A stretch of 64,000 bases of DNA from DSXH01 sp964532065 (GCA_964532065.1 CAZHHG010000008.1:1-64000), one strand, 5' to 3'. Numbered from the stretch's first letter, positions 52,171-60,396 are shown. The notes: generated from the sequence alone by a model not told the origin. A program made the numbers and translations.

Positions 52171-53787
52171 TTACTGCTTTCTTATCAGATAAAGTGCAGT
52201 AATATCATCACTCTGCGGTGTATCCCCGGTAAAGCTTTTCAAATCTGAAACAAGATTATTTATAAACAGAGAAGCATCCAGAAAGCAATTATCAACACAA
52301 AACTTTTCGAGCCGGGCATCTGAGAATTCCTCTTCGTTTTCATTCATAGCTTCGGGAATTCCATCGGTGAACAACAAAATCCTCTCCCCCCTTTCGAGTG
52401 TTACTTTTTCACTCATAAACGGGAGGCCTAAATCAAACATTCCAAATGCAACGCCCCCAGCTTCAATTTTCTTCAAGACTTTGTTCTTTTTTAATATCAG
52501 CGAAGGATTGTGACCAGCATTAATGATATTGATTTCACCCGTTTGCGGATCCAGTAAGGAGATAAAACAGGTAATAAACTTATCGGAAGGAGTTGACCGG
52601 AAGATCAGTTTATTAATTTTAACAGCGAGTTCATCAAGAGGAATATTCATTTCAAGATAGGCGTGAAGCGAAGCGCTCAGGGTGCTTACAAGCAGGGATG
52701 CCGGCACTCCTTTTCCTGTTACGTCAGCAATTATTAAAGCTATCTTTCCGTTGCTAAGCAATCTGCAGTCGTAATAGTCACCTCCGACTTCTTTGGAAGG
52801 GATATTAATTCCGGCAATATCGTATCCGTCTATTGCGGGAAGGGTTTCTGGAATAATTTTCTTCTGAATATCCGAAGCAACAGACAATTCCTTTTTCAGC
52901 ATTTCGTTTTCAAGGGCTTCTTTGTGCAGCTCTCTGTTTTCTACAGCGCCGTAAACCTGTCGTGCAAATGCAGATAATAGAATTTTATCTGTCTCATCAA
53001 ATTTTGTAAATCCGTTTCTGCTTTCTTTGTCAATTAAAATAACATTATAAGTGAGACCCCTGTACTCTACAGTTGTTTCTATCTTATCTTCCGACTTCAA
53101 GGCTTCTATAACATCTATATTATTCGGTATCTTCAATGTAGAAACATTTCTATTGTCGAGATCAATCCTTATTAATCCTTTAGAGGCATTTGTTAGTGCA
53201 ACCGCTCTTTCTAACGCCAGCTCCAGCAGCATTGTATTGTTCTCAAGTTTGGAAATTTCAATACCTGTATCTACAAGACTGTTAAGCTGAAGAACCTTGT
53301 GGTTAAGTGAAAAAATAAGATTCTTCTCTTTAATGTGTGCCAGATAGGATTCGTATGCAGTACAGAGTAACCGGGCAAAGATCTGAAGTGTAATTGAATC
53401 AAGACTGCTGAACGAGGTCCGGTCAATCTTGTTTCCTATTATTAAGCCGAAGCTGGAGTTGTTGCTGCACCGTATTGTTGAATAGACTTTATATTCTTTA
53501 TCATTATCAATGTTAATGTGAAATGAATCTGAGGATACGAGAAATTCCCGGTATTGAATGCTTCCGGTATTTGAAATAAAAAGAGAATCCCAAATACTGC
53601 TGATATCTTTTTTATGGAAGAGATTAATATCGGTTGCAAGAAGATTACCTCTAAGAAGATGAACGAAATGGGCGCCGATTTCTTCAAGGTTTTTTGATTC
53701 GGCAAGTATTCCGAACCCTTCCTGAAAAGAACTTACCTGATAAATCAGTTTATCTATAAACTTGCTGCTGAAAGCGCCATCATTCAT
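52171..53787 (-). CDS. RsbU/SpoIIE-type PP2C phosphatase with GAF-like sensor region
   Basis: A 538-residue cytoplasmic protein. Residues of about 15-290 form two divergent GAF-like parts with coiled links (LVDTGIEISKLENNTMLLELALERA, FDETDKILLSAFARQVYGAVENRELH). Residues 310-538 are a PP2C phosphatase with KEVGGDYYD, DVTGKGVPAS, TDGIPEA and DDITALYL metal motifs. It belongs to the canonical RsbU-like branch (VTGKGVPAS), while the other three phosphatases of this locus share ATGHG-type motifs and are close to each other. It lies directly after the STAS and anti-sigma ATPase genes and is the natural phosphatase for that STAS protein. AGGAATC precedes the ATG. Confidence 0.92.
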   Translation of the reverse strand: MNDGAFSSKFIDKLIYQVSSFQEGFGILAESKNLEEIGAHFVHLLRGNLLATDINLFHKKDISSIWDSLFISNTGSIQYREFLVSSDSFHINIDNDKEYKVYSTIRCSNNSSFGLIIGNKIDRTSFSSLDSITLQIFARLLCTAYESYLAHIKEKNLIFSLNHKVLQLNSLVDTGIEISKLENNTMLLELALERAVALTNASKGLIRIDLDNRNVSTLKIPNNIDVIEALKSEDKIETTVEYRGLTYNVILIDKESRNGFTKFDETDKILLSAFARQVYGAVENRELHKEALENEMLKKELSVASDIQKKIIPETLPAIDGYDIAGINIPSKEVGGDYYDCRLLSNGKIALIIADVTGKGVPASLLVSTLSASLHAYLEMNIPLDELAVKINKLIFRSTPSDKFITCFISLLDPQTGEINIINAGHNPSLILKKNKVLKKIEAGGVAFGMFDLGLPFMSEKVTLERGERILLFTDGIPEAMNENEEEFSDARLEKFCVDNCFLDASLFINNLVSDLKSFTGDTPQSDDITALYLIRKQ

Positions 53788-53817
53788 TTAATCAGATTCC
53801 TGAAACCGGCCGGAGTA

Positions 53818-54174
53818 TTATTGTTTAGTTTCAAAGAGTTTAATACCATCTTCTACGGTATCAGCTTTCAAAGCATATTGAAAAAGTCCCATAATAGTGA
53901 ATGTTTTATCGATTGATGAATCGAGATTGGTAAAAACCAGTTTCCCATTTGAATCATTTAATTTCTCAATAACTTCTATAAGGAAAGAGATGCCGATTGA
54001 ATTAATAACTTTTGAGTCGGCTAAATTCATAACATAATTATTTATTCCCTTACTGTAATGAGTATTAAATTCCTCAATAATTTTTTGTCCCCCGAGATTA
54101 TTTATATAACCGGAAGTAGTAATAACAGTACATTCATTTTTCACTTCCGCATTTAATTTAAATTCAGAAACCAT
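53818..54174 (-). CDS. STAS-domain protein with altered phospho-site
   Basis: A 118-residue single STAS domain of the SpoIIAA/RsbV type. The loop that is DSSG or DSTG in standard antagonists reads VINSIGISF here: Ser59 is kept but the following Ser or Thr is Ile60. Phosphorylation could still take place on Ser59, or the protein may be a non-phosphorylated binder. It lies between the RsbW-like ATPase gene (upstream, 10 bases) and an RsbU-like phosphatase gene. GAGGATAAATAA precedes the ATG. The family is clear; whether it follows the standard phosphorylation cycle is open. Confidence 0.88.
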   Translation of the reverse strand: MVSEFKLNAEVKNECTVITTSGYINNLGGQKIIEEFNTHYSKGINNYVMNLADSKVINSIGISFLIEVIEKLNDSNGKLVFTNLDSSIDKTFTIMGLFQYALKADTVEDGIKLFETKQ

Positions 54175-54184
54175 TTATTTATCC

Positions 54185-54601
54185 TCACACTAAATTTTTT
54201 ATAATTGTTATTTTAGTTCCGTGATCATTTGATTCAATAAGGAAATCATCGGACATAGATTTCATCAGTTTTAATCCCCATCCTCTTTTATTACTGCTAT
54301 GAAGTTTGGAATCGATGTCCGGATTAGCAACATCCGAGGGTTTAAATCCCTTTCCAAAATCCGTGACAAGTATAATCAGCTTTTCTTTAGTCATGGTAAA
54401 TTCAACATTAACGTACGGATTGCCGGAACCCGAGTGCTCAAGACCATTAATAATTGCTTCAGTAACAATTATTCTGGCTTCACCTATTTTTTCATCTGAA
54501 ATGCCGAGATGCCTGCCCATTCTTTCAAGACCTTCCAACGCAACAAGTTCTATATCATTAACCTGTGGAAGTTTGATTTCCAGTTTGATATTGTTATCCA
54601 T
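54185..54601 (-). CDS. RsbW/SpoIIAB-like anti-sigma ATPase (serine kinase)
   Basis: A 138-residue GHKL-fold protein with EAIINGLEHS (N box, residues 48-57), VTDFGKGF (G1 box) and KRGWGLKLM (G2 box). It is the length of stand-alone anti-sigma factors. Such proteins bind and silence a target (usually a sigma factor) and phosphorylate a STAS antagonist on serine. It is the first gene of the 17-kb signalling locus, and the only ATPase of its kind there. No sigma factor gene is present nearby, so its target lies elsewhere or is not a sigma factor. A TATAAT box (54619-54624) lies 18 bases before the start codon, without a good -35. Confidence 0.92.
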   Translation of the reverse strand: MDNNIKLEIKLPQVNDIELVALEGLERMGRHLGISDEKIGEARIIVTEAIINGLEHSGSGNPYVNVEFTMTKEKLIILVTDFGKGFKPSDVANPDIDSKLHSSNKRGWGLKLMKSMSDDFLIESNDHGTKITIIKNLV

Positions 54602-54618
54602 ATTATTCGCTCGTTATG

Positions 54619-54624
54619 ATTATA
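54619..54624 (-). promoter_or_regulatory. Possible -10 box of the partner-switching operon
   Basis: TATAAT on the minus strand, 18 bases upstream of the ATG at 54601. The hexamer 17 bases further upstream (TAATGA) is a weak -35, so the promoter may need an activator or another sigma factor. Confidence 0.35.
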
Positions 54625-54629
54625 ATTTA

Positions 54630-55158
54630 AAGTTGACAGATTCATTAAATATGGCGATGAAGTTAATTATTTTTGACAACATATCCACTTTATTCTTTTT
54701 TTTATTCGTGAAGTACGGCATCCTTTTATCGTATTATGTTCTTTTTGTTTAATGGAAGAGGAACCGATTAGCTGGTCGCTTGAGTGAAAAAATAACCAGG
54801 GAATAGAAAGCTAACAGCCGGAAAACAGAGCTTTAGTGTTGCTGTTTCACTACCTGACTAGTAAAAGAATTTGGACCCACGCAGGAAAACTAAAAGAAAG
54901 CCAGAATGCCAAGCATTCTATTTTTTATATTCTCAATTACAAAAAGGAATTTCCGGAATTCAGAAATTATATAGCTTTTTCTACCTTTTAAAGTCTTATC
55001 AAGAAATTGAACCATGTACTCCATTGTTTTGGCGAACCATGGATGAAAAAGCCAGAAAGGAATGGGAGTACTGACCTGCCCCAATAAGATGTACCAGTAT
55101 ATATTTTCTTGTAAGTTCTTTTTCCTAAAATCACATGGGACCTTTTATACAATTGATT
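54630..55158. other. Intergenic region between signalling locus and sulfatase maturase
   Basis: About 530 bases without a convincing gene. Two overlapping frames of about 65 codons on opposite strands (around 54871-55084) have no recognisable motif, no ribosome site and no neighbour support. The 54600-54720 part is A/T-rich and probably holds the operon promoter. The rest looks like decayed sequence. Confidence 0.55.
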
Positions 55159-56469
55159 TTATTTTCTTTTTTTCATGCAACAACTTTTAAATTTCGCACC
55201 GCTACCGCACGGACAATCTTCATTTCTTCCGACATTAAAGCTCGGGAATCCTTCATCCTTCTCCCGGGCCCATTCCATTACAATAGCCGGCGACCTGTGA
55301 TTATACAGTTCATTTGCCATTAATTTCATATAAGGATTTATATAATGGAAAAATTGCTTGTATCCTTCACAGAGATAGTTGAGGCCTTCTTCGCCTTCGG
55401 GTGTTTTTATGAACCGGTGCTTAGGGCATTCGCCATTGCAGGCGAATCTAACATCGCATTGAAGACAATATTTTGGAAGCTTATCCGCTTTATCCATACC
55501 GAATTTAATTTCCTGGGGTGAATCGACTAGTGAAGCAAGTGAAGATTCCATTATATTGCCAAGTCTATTTTCAGGATAGACAAAATGGTCGCATGAGTAG
55601 ATATCTCCGTTATGTTCAATGGCCATTGCTCTTCCGCAAGTTTTATTGAAAACGCAAAGCGATTGCGTTTTTCCGAACCAGCTTTCGAGAGCGACCTCGA
55701 ATATCTGAACAAATTGTTTCCCGACATCATTTCTTACCCATTCATCGAAGACCGCAATAAGGAATTTTCCGTACTGACCGGATTCCACAGACCAGTCAGC
55801 AAGTTCAGAGTCTCCGGAATAATCCGGAGAAACAAGTTCAAGACTATCAGAAGTAACTGCAGCGGCCTTTCTCTCAACGATCGGAATAAACTGCATATAT
55901 ACGCTTCCAATCTCTTTAAGGAAATTATAAACCTCCAGCGGTTTATATGAATTGATCCTGTTTATGCAGATAAGCGTATTGAACTCGACACCATGCTTCT
56001 TCAAAAATCCCAGGCCAGCCATTACTTCATCAAAAGTAGGTTTCTTATTCTTATGAACTCTATAGTAATCATGCAGTTCGGCCGGTCCGTCTATTGAAAG
56101 CCCGATAAGGAAATTATTTTTTGCAAAAAAATCCGCCCATTCATCATTAAGCAAAACGCCGTTAGTCTGAAACGAATTGTTGATTTTTTTCCCATTCGCA
56201 AATTTATTCTGAATTTCAACTACTCTTCTGAAATAATCTACGCCCAACATGGTTGGTTCGCCCCCCTGCCATCCGAAATTGATTTCCGGAACTGCCTGGA
56301 CTTCGATATACTGCCTGATGAAGTTCTCAAGAACCTCATCGCTCATTTTCCAATCCTTTGATCCCGGGAATAATTTTTCCTTTTCTAAATAAAAGCAATA
56401 AGTGCAATCAAGATTGCAAATAGGTCCAATTGGTTTTGCGAGAAGATGAAAGGAATCAGAAAATTTCAT
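55159..56469 (-). CDS. Anaerobic sulfatase-maturing enzyme (radical SAM, SPASM) with SEC-C tail
   Basis: A 436-residue radical SAM enzyme. The SAM-binding iron-sulfur cluster motif CNLDCTYC is at Cys18, Cys22 and Cys25, and the family stretch GWQGGEPTMLG lies near residue 65. SPASM-type Cys clusters follow (CDHFVYPENRLGN, CLQCDVRFACNGECPKHRF). The last 20 residues add a zinc-binding SEC-C motif (DCPCGSGAKFKSCC), which is not part of the core enzyme. The family oxidises the Cys or Ser of a sulfatase active site to formylglycine without oxygen. A likely substrate is the CSPSR sulfatase at 4281-5741, 50 kb away, though its Tat signal means that maturation must happen before export. Confidence 0.93.
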   Translation of the reverse strand: MKFSDSFHLLAKPIGPICNLDCTYCFYLEKEKLFPGSKDWKMSDEVLENFIRQYIEVQAVPEINFGWQGGEPTMLGVDYFRRVVEIQNKFANGKKINNSFQTNGVLLNDEWADFFAKNNFLIGLSIDGPAELHDYYRVHKNKKPTFDEVMAGLGFLKKHGVEFNTLICINRINSYKPLEVYNFLKEIGSVYMQFIPIVERKAAAVTSDSLELVSPDYSGDSELADWSVESGQYGKFLIAVFDEWVRNDVGKQFVQIFEVALESWFGKTQSLCVFNKTCGRAMAIEHNGDIYSCDHFVYPENRLGNIMESSLASLVDSPQEIKFGMDKADKLPKYCLQCDVRFACNGECPKHRFIKTPEGEEGLNYLCEGYKQFFHYINPYMKLMANELYNHRSPAIVMEWAREKDEGFPSFNVGRNEDCPCGSGAKFKSCCMKKRK

Positions 56470-56808
56470 TTTATATTCTTTCTATATTGTTTATAACTAT
56501 AAAACAGTATTCCATTCATTAATAAAATACTTTAATCAAATTAATTCTTCCATTGATATTAAAAAAGAAATTTCATCCACTAAATAGTTTCTATTAAAAT
56601 AATATCCCGACTGTTTTGCTACCAATCCTCATTTCACGAATATTAAATGCATGTCTATTAGAAACCTATCATAAAATCTTCCCTGATGCTGTGGAATGTT
56701 ATTAAAAAATTCAGAAGTCCAGTATTTGCTAATACTGTGTGCAGAGAATAGGATAATCGTTTGAATAGTCAATGGATAACATAAAAATAACCGGTGCATA
56801 AATAGTAT
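56470..56808. other. Intergenic region upstream of the sulfatase maturase
   Basis: A/T-rich, about 340 bases with no open frame of coding character. It likely contains the maturase promoter: candidate -10 boxes (TATAGT, TATAAA on the minus strand) lie about 25-45 bases before the ATG, but no -35 stands out. Confidence 0.5.
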
Positions 56809-56862
56809 TGGGGAGAGTTAGGAATTAACCTAGCTGACCCCATGTGGCGAGGTACTAAAACA
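56809..56862. repeat. Degenerate tRNA-Ser 3'-end copy with repeat tail
   Basis: GGGGAGAGTTAGGAATTAACC resembles GCGGAGAGTCAGGGATTCGAACC of the intact tRNA-Ser gene (60874 on), lacking CG. The following bases up to 56862 resemble the tail at 35127-35167 (TAGCTGACC against TAGTTGACC, then GTGGCGAGGTACTAAAA against GTGAGGAGATATTAAAA). This looks like an old, decayed copy. Confidence 0.5.
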
Positions 56863-56873
56863 TTAATTGCCCT

Positions 56874-57009
56874 GCCGCTTCACGGCAAAGTATTTTTATT
56901 CGTCTTCTAGAATCATGCTATAAACGCCTGATAAAAAAAATGCCCCGAATAATCGGGGCATTTAATGTTTTGCGGACTTGTCCGCCACTGGCGGAGAGTC
57001 AGGGATTCG
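56874..57009. repeat. Dispersed repeat carrying a terminator, copy 2, with tRNA-Ser 3'-end copy
   Basis: Matches copy 1 (35021-35167): GCTTCACGGCAAAGTATTTTT, GATAAAAAAAA, the CCCCGAATAATCGGGG hairpin, then TTTTGC. It then has an extra palindromic GC stretch (GCGGACTTGTCCGCC) and, at 56987-57009, a 23-base exact copy of the 3' end of the tRNA-Ser gene including its CCA. The body of a tRNA is absent. Confidence 0.7.
56933..56963 (-). terminator. Rho-independent terminator
   Basis: On the minus strand the 11-bp stem AAATGCCCCGA / TCGGGGCATTT with a TTAT loop is followed by a run of eight T. It would end transcription of the group starting with the DUF4386 gene (57224-57910). It may have been the original terminator of a tRNA-Ser gene, since the tRNA 3'-end copy lies just upstream of it. 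Confidence 0.85.
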
Positions 57010-57223
57010 TTGCCCGGGAGAAAATACTGTGAATTTAGATTACAAACGTAACTTTGCAGAATGTTGTGACTACTTTGTGACGGAGACATTTCCAATTACA
57101 CAGACTATACATTATGCATCCCCTCTCCTATGTCAGTTTATATAACAATTTTAGATCTGGATTGAATAAAGTTACAAGCGGTTTTATACACCCTATAAAT
57201 CTATTATTAAATAATTATTATTC
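57010..57223. other. Short intergenic stretch after the DUF4386 gene
   Basis: Begins right after the tRNA-Ser 3'-end copy and runs to the DUF4386 stop codon. No gene, promoter or further repeat is recognised. Confidence 0.5.
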
Positions 57224-57910
57224 TCATTTATCTGATAATATTGGAGAAGAATTGAATCCTTTTACTACTAACCGGATACCTAATGAAAATTCAAATAGTG
57301 CTACCGGAAGAGCTGATAATACAGACAAAGGTGAAATTCTATCAATCAGACCGAACGTATTGGCTAAAAACCCTAATATCAATAATGGTACCCCTATTAA
57401 ACCAATTACCGAGAGTGCACGGGGAACCAGACGGGACTTGTATAATAAATAACCAAGCAATAAGTCATCAAATGCCGGTAGTAAACCCTGACCAACTATA
57501 AAAATACGGTCATACAATGCAACCAGCGCTTGACTTGCGGCTAATCCTTCAGCGCCGATTCCAGTTTGCTTTAGAGTAACAACAGTTAACAAAAATGCGG
57601 TGCCCGCGAAAATTGTACTCGCTTCCAAAACCCGTATACCAATGAAACCAAGCGCAGCGCCTTGGTTCTGCTTTTTGAGTATTTGATAAAGCGATACTGC
57701 TGTTCCAATGCCAGTTAAAGCCACAATGAGTTCCAGAATAACGCCGGTGAAGACATTCGTATCTGATCCGGTTCCTAAAATGTAGTTGGGATCGTGTATA
57801 GAACTGTAGAGAGATAAAGTCGGGATAGAAACAAATGTAAGTATATAGAAGATGCCCGCCGTCATCGCTATCTTTCTTGGTGAGGCTGCAATACGTTCAT
57901 AAATAGTCAT
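57224..57910 (-). CDS. DUF4386-family membrane protein
   Basis: A 228-residue integral membrane protein with about six helices. It begins TIYERIAASPRKIAMTAGIFYILTF and contains GAALGFIGIRVLEAS, ASQALVALYDRIFIVGQGLLPAFDDLLLGYLLYKSRLVPR and GLIGVPLLILG, all typical of the DUF4386 family. No molecular function is known for the family. AAAGGAGAATATAAA precedes the ATG. It is the last of five genes in the group between the tRNA-Ser gene and the terminator at 56933-56963. Confidence 0.85.
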   Translation of the reverse strand: MTIYERIAASPRKIAMTAGIFYILTFVSIPTLSLYSSIHDPNYILGTGSDTNVFTGVILELIVALTGIGTAVSLYQILKKQNQGAALGFIGIRVLEASTIFAGTAFLLTVVTLKQTGIGAEGLAASQALVALYDRIFIVGQGLLPAFDDLLLGYLLYKSRLVPRALSVIGLIGVPLLILGFLANTFGLIDRISPLSVLSALPVALFEFSLGIRLVVKGFNSSPILSDK

Positions 57911-57985
57911 TTTATATTCTCCTTTACTTGGTTTAATAAAAAAACGAACGACAAAATATTTGATGAATATGATTCATCAGCGAAT

Positions 57986-58699
57986 TCATTTTAGATAACC
58001 TTTTGCATCCGGCAGCGAATTAAATGCTTTATCGATACTCTGAGATGTTTCATCGGTAACTCCATCTACAACAGCATATATTAATTCTGCTGCGGCCGCG
58101 CCGGCAAGAATAATCGGAGTTTTATTTTTAGAGGAGTTATTGCTTTCAACAGCTGCGCCTATTGCCCAGCCTAACGAAGCGCCTAATGCCGATAGAAATG
58201 GTCTGTCTATATCATCTGCTTTGTTTACCCATAAACTGTCCCCCTTTGCATCATAAATTTTAAAACTCATCTTTAATGAATGTTTAATAAAGAACTCATC
58301 CGAATATTCGTAAAGTTCGCCTGATAGAATTCCATCCACCTTTAATAACGAACACAAATTATCATGAGAGATACTTTGATTAGAGCTTTCCTTTATCACA
58401 TTCATTACAGTAGCCGGAGAGACAACATCATAGTGCTTATCAATAAATTTTTGCACCAGCAAATTTTCAATTTTTGATAAGCTTTCCTTGTAATTGTCTC
58501 CACCTTCAGATGTATTCCGTTTATCCGCCAGGGGCATTATGGCAATCGACTTGATCTGTCTCTGCTTAAAATCCGGTTTTATAAAATTTGGTGCAGTTGA
58601 GCATCCGATAGTAATTAAGATAAGTAAAAAAATTATAAACAAACCGGCGCTGGGAAATAACTCCCTCAGTTTATATTCAAAATGATATAGAGATTTCAT
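57986..58699 (-). CDS. GNA1162/DUF799-like lipoprotein
   Basis: A 237-residue predicted lipoprotein with signal ending ILITIGC (Cys33) after a longish charged start. The mature part resembles CsgG-like or GNA1162 (DUF799) proteins: KSIAIMPLADKRN, then FIDKHYDVVSPATVM, KVDGILSGELYEY and LKMSFKIYDAKGDSLW, and a Gly/Ala-rich helix near 190-220. These proteins are thought to form periplasmic or outer-membrane accessory complexes; the exact role is unknown. AAAAGGAG sits before the ATG. It lies between the DUF4386 and DUF2938 genes with gaps of 75 and 22 bases. Confidence 0.75.
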   Translation of the reverse strand: MKSLYHFEYKLRELFPSAGLFIIFLLILITIGCSTAPNFIKPDFKQRQIKSIAIMPLADKRNTSEGGDNYKESLSKIENLLVQKFIDKHYDVVSPATVMNVIKESSNQSISHDNLCSLLKVDGILSGELYEYSDEFFIKHSLKMSFKIYDAKGDSLWVNKADDIDRPFLSALGASLGWAIGAAVESNNSSKNKTPIILAGAAAAELIYAVVDGVTDETSQSIDKAFNSLPDAKGYLK

Positions 58700-58721
58700 A
58701 AAACTCCTTTTAATAATGTTT

Positions 58722-59201
58722 TTAAAACTGCTTCATAAGAATTGAAGTTATATATAACCCGGCTCCATACACTAAATGAGTTCCAACACTTTTTATCCGC
58801 CTCATATACGGTCCGGGCAGTTTAGATGATGCAACACCGAAACCAAATGCCGGCTGCATTATAAAGAGAGGTGCTGCTGCGGTTAGAATTCCAAATAGAA
58901 GAGCGGATAGAATTTCGGGGTTATCGATCCACTGCCTGCCGTAAATGATGAAAAGCATAAACGCGAAACCGATACCTATTAAATAATGCGCGCTCAAGCC
59001 GATAAGTAATTCTCCCTTTACCGGTTTGGCCTCCATTATGCTTTTATGATAAAACTTCCCTTTTGGAAAATTGCCAATCCAGCGCCCTACAAAACGGTAA
59101 TCGAGGCTTTTAATATTAAAGAGGCTCAAAAGGAAGGTCCAGATATCAACAAAGAGCGTAGCGCCAACACCTATCAATATTATTTTTAAAAAATCATTCA
59201 T
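58722..59201 (-). CDS. DUF2938-family membrane protein
   Basis: About 159 residues. The start is placed at the ATG at 59201 (MNDFLKIILIGVGATLFVDIW), which overlaps the stop of the DUF2798 gene and is preceded by GGAGCGGCTGAGC; an upstream frame adds 32 residues without a ribosome site. Motifs RFVGRWIGNFPKGKF, GLSAHYLIGIGFAFML and PLFIMQPAFGFGVASSK are typical of DUF2938. Four membrane helices are likely. The function is unknown; the family often occurs next to AraC regulators and DUF2798 genes, as it does here. Confidence 0.85.
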   Translation of the reverse strand: MNDFLKIILIGVGATLFVDIWTFLLSLFNIKSLDYRFVGRWIGNFPKGKFYHKSIMEAKPVKGELLIGLSAHYLIGIGFAFMLFIIYGRQWIDNPEILSALLFGILTAAAPLFIMQPAFGFGVASSKLPGPYMRRIKSVGTHLVYGAGLYITSILMKQF

Positions 59202-59439
59202 GCTCAGCCGCTCCGCGAGATTTATTTGCGTCATTTGATAACACCCGGATAACTGAATCGATAAATGGTACGCCGATGAACACGATAAGAGGGACAAGCG
59301 TAACCGTCATCAGCAGTGTTCTTATATATAATGGGAGAACTGACAGCGGTTCTTTAAATACATAAAGAAAAAGTGTAAGAGCAGGATATATTACAACCCA
59401 TATTTTTATTGATGCTGCCAATTTTAATTTTATTTTCAT
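59194..59439 (-). CDS. DUF2798-family small membrane protein
   Basis: About 81 residues. The start is placed at the ATG at 59439 (MKIKLKLAASIKIWVVIYP), after GAAAGG; a longer upstream frame (59487) lacks a site. Two membrane helices are seen (IWVVIYPALTLFLYVF and LLMTVTLVPLIVFIGVPFI). The YPALTLF and IGVPFIDSVIR stretches are typical of DUF2798. It overlaps the DUF2938 gene by eight bases, so they are translated together. The function is unknown. Confidence 0.8.
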   Translation of the reverse strand: MKIKLKLAASIKIWVVIYPALTLFLYVFKEPLSVLPLYIRTLLMTVTLVPLIVFIGVPFIDSVIRVLSNDANKSRGAAEHE

Positions 59440-59532
59440 GCAGACTGCCTTTCTTGATAATTTGAATTTCCGATTCAAAAGTATCAATGCAGCTATTGTG
59501 AGTGGTAGGACGGGAATGAAGTTTAATAGGAC

Positions 59533-60396
59533 TTATCTGTAATTGGTTCTGTATGCCTCGGGCGTTTGTCCGGTATGTTTCTTAAAAAATCTTATAAAGT
59601 AAGAAACATCCTCGTAGCCCAGGTTATACGCTATCTCCTTAACCTGTTCTGTTGTTGCGAAAAGATTTCTTTTGGATTCCAGTATAATTTGTTCATCAAT
59701 AAGTTGTGAACATGTTTTACCGAGATATGATTTTACAAGAGTGTTAAGTTGAAACGGGGATAGATTAAGCATATCCGCATATTGAACTACCTGCTTACAT
59801 CTGTGAATATTGTTTTCAAGAAGTTCCATCAATTCATCCAGCTGATCAAGTGAATAATTTGTCTTTGTATCAGCCGGTTTATTTTCGTTCTCTCTACTTC
59901 TTGTAATTTCCGTAAAGAAAATAGTGAGATTCGCTTTTATGATTTCGAAATACTCTTTCCCTTTTTCATTATACTCATTGTATATGTAATCCAGAGCGTT
60001 AAAAAGTTTACTCCCTTTCTTCTTATCAAGTCTGCAATAATTTTTACAACTCGCGCTTCTAAGCAGCTGTTGATAATATTTATTATCCGGACGGTAAAAT
60101 TCTTTGCTGAATTGCAGTAAGTAACCCGTACTTCCCTCTTTTAACGATAGCTGATGTACCTGGCCCGGTCTGGTAAAAAAAATGGTATAGTCTGTTATAT
60201 CGTACGTTATAAAATCTACGGTGTGTTTCCCCCTTCCTTTTATTAGCGCGAGTATAAAATAATAATCGTGTCTGTGCGTTTCCTGTATTAATCTCTGTTC
60301 TTTCTGAAGTTCATAAACTGTCCTAATCTTGAATTTCTCCAATCTATTTTTACTGCCATGCTCTGTGTTAATATTTCTGACTGGTATATTTTTCAT
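59533..60396 (-). CDS. AraC-family transcriptional regulator
   Basis: A 287-residue regulator. An N-terminal cupin-like sensing domain (about 25-170, with QETHRHDYYFILALIKGRGKHTVDF and DYTIFFTRPGQVHQL) is followed by the C-terminal double helix-turn-helix (about 190-285). It ends with the AraC signature VKEIAYNLGYEDVSYFIRFFKKHTGQTPEAYRTNYR. It is the first gene of the group and probably regulates the DUF2798, DUF2938, lipoprotein and DUF4386 genes downstream. The His-rich HRHDYYF start of the sensor domain is usual for regulators that bind a hydrophobic or aromatic ligand; the effector is unknown. Confidence 0.93.
   Translation of the reverse strand: MKNIPVRNINTEHGSKNRLEKFKIRTVYELQKEQRLIQETHRHDYYFILALIKGRGKHTVDFITYDITDYTIFFTRPGQVHQLSLKEGSTGYLLQFSKEFYRPDNKYYQQLLRSASCKNYCRLDKKKGSKLFNALDYIYNEYNEKGKEYFEIIKANLTIFFTEITRSRENENKPADTKTNYSLDQLDELMELLENNIHRCKQVVQYADMLNLSPFQLNTLVKSYLGKTCSQLIDEQIILESKRNLFATTEQVKEIAYNLGYEDVSYFIRFFKKHTGQTPEAYRTNYR

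Noticed and set aside
54871..55084. Small genes of about 65 codons on both strands
   Set aside because: No ribosome site, motif or neighbour support; they overlap each other on opposite strands.
57114..57501. Plus-strand frames over the DUF4386 gene
   Set aside because: They run antisense to a protein with a clear family match and a strong ribosome site.
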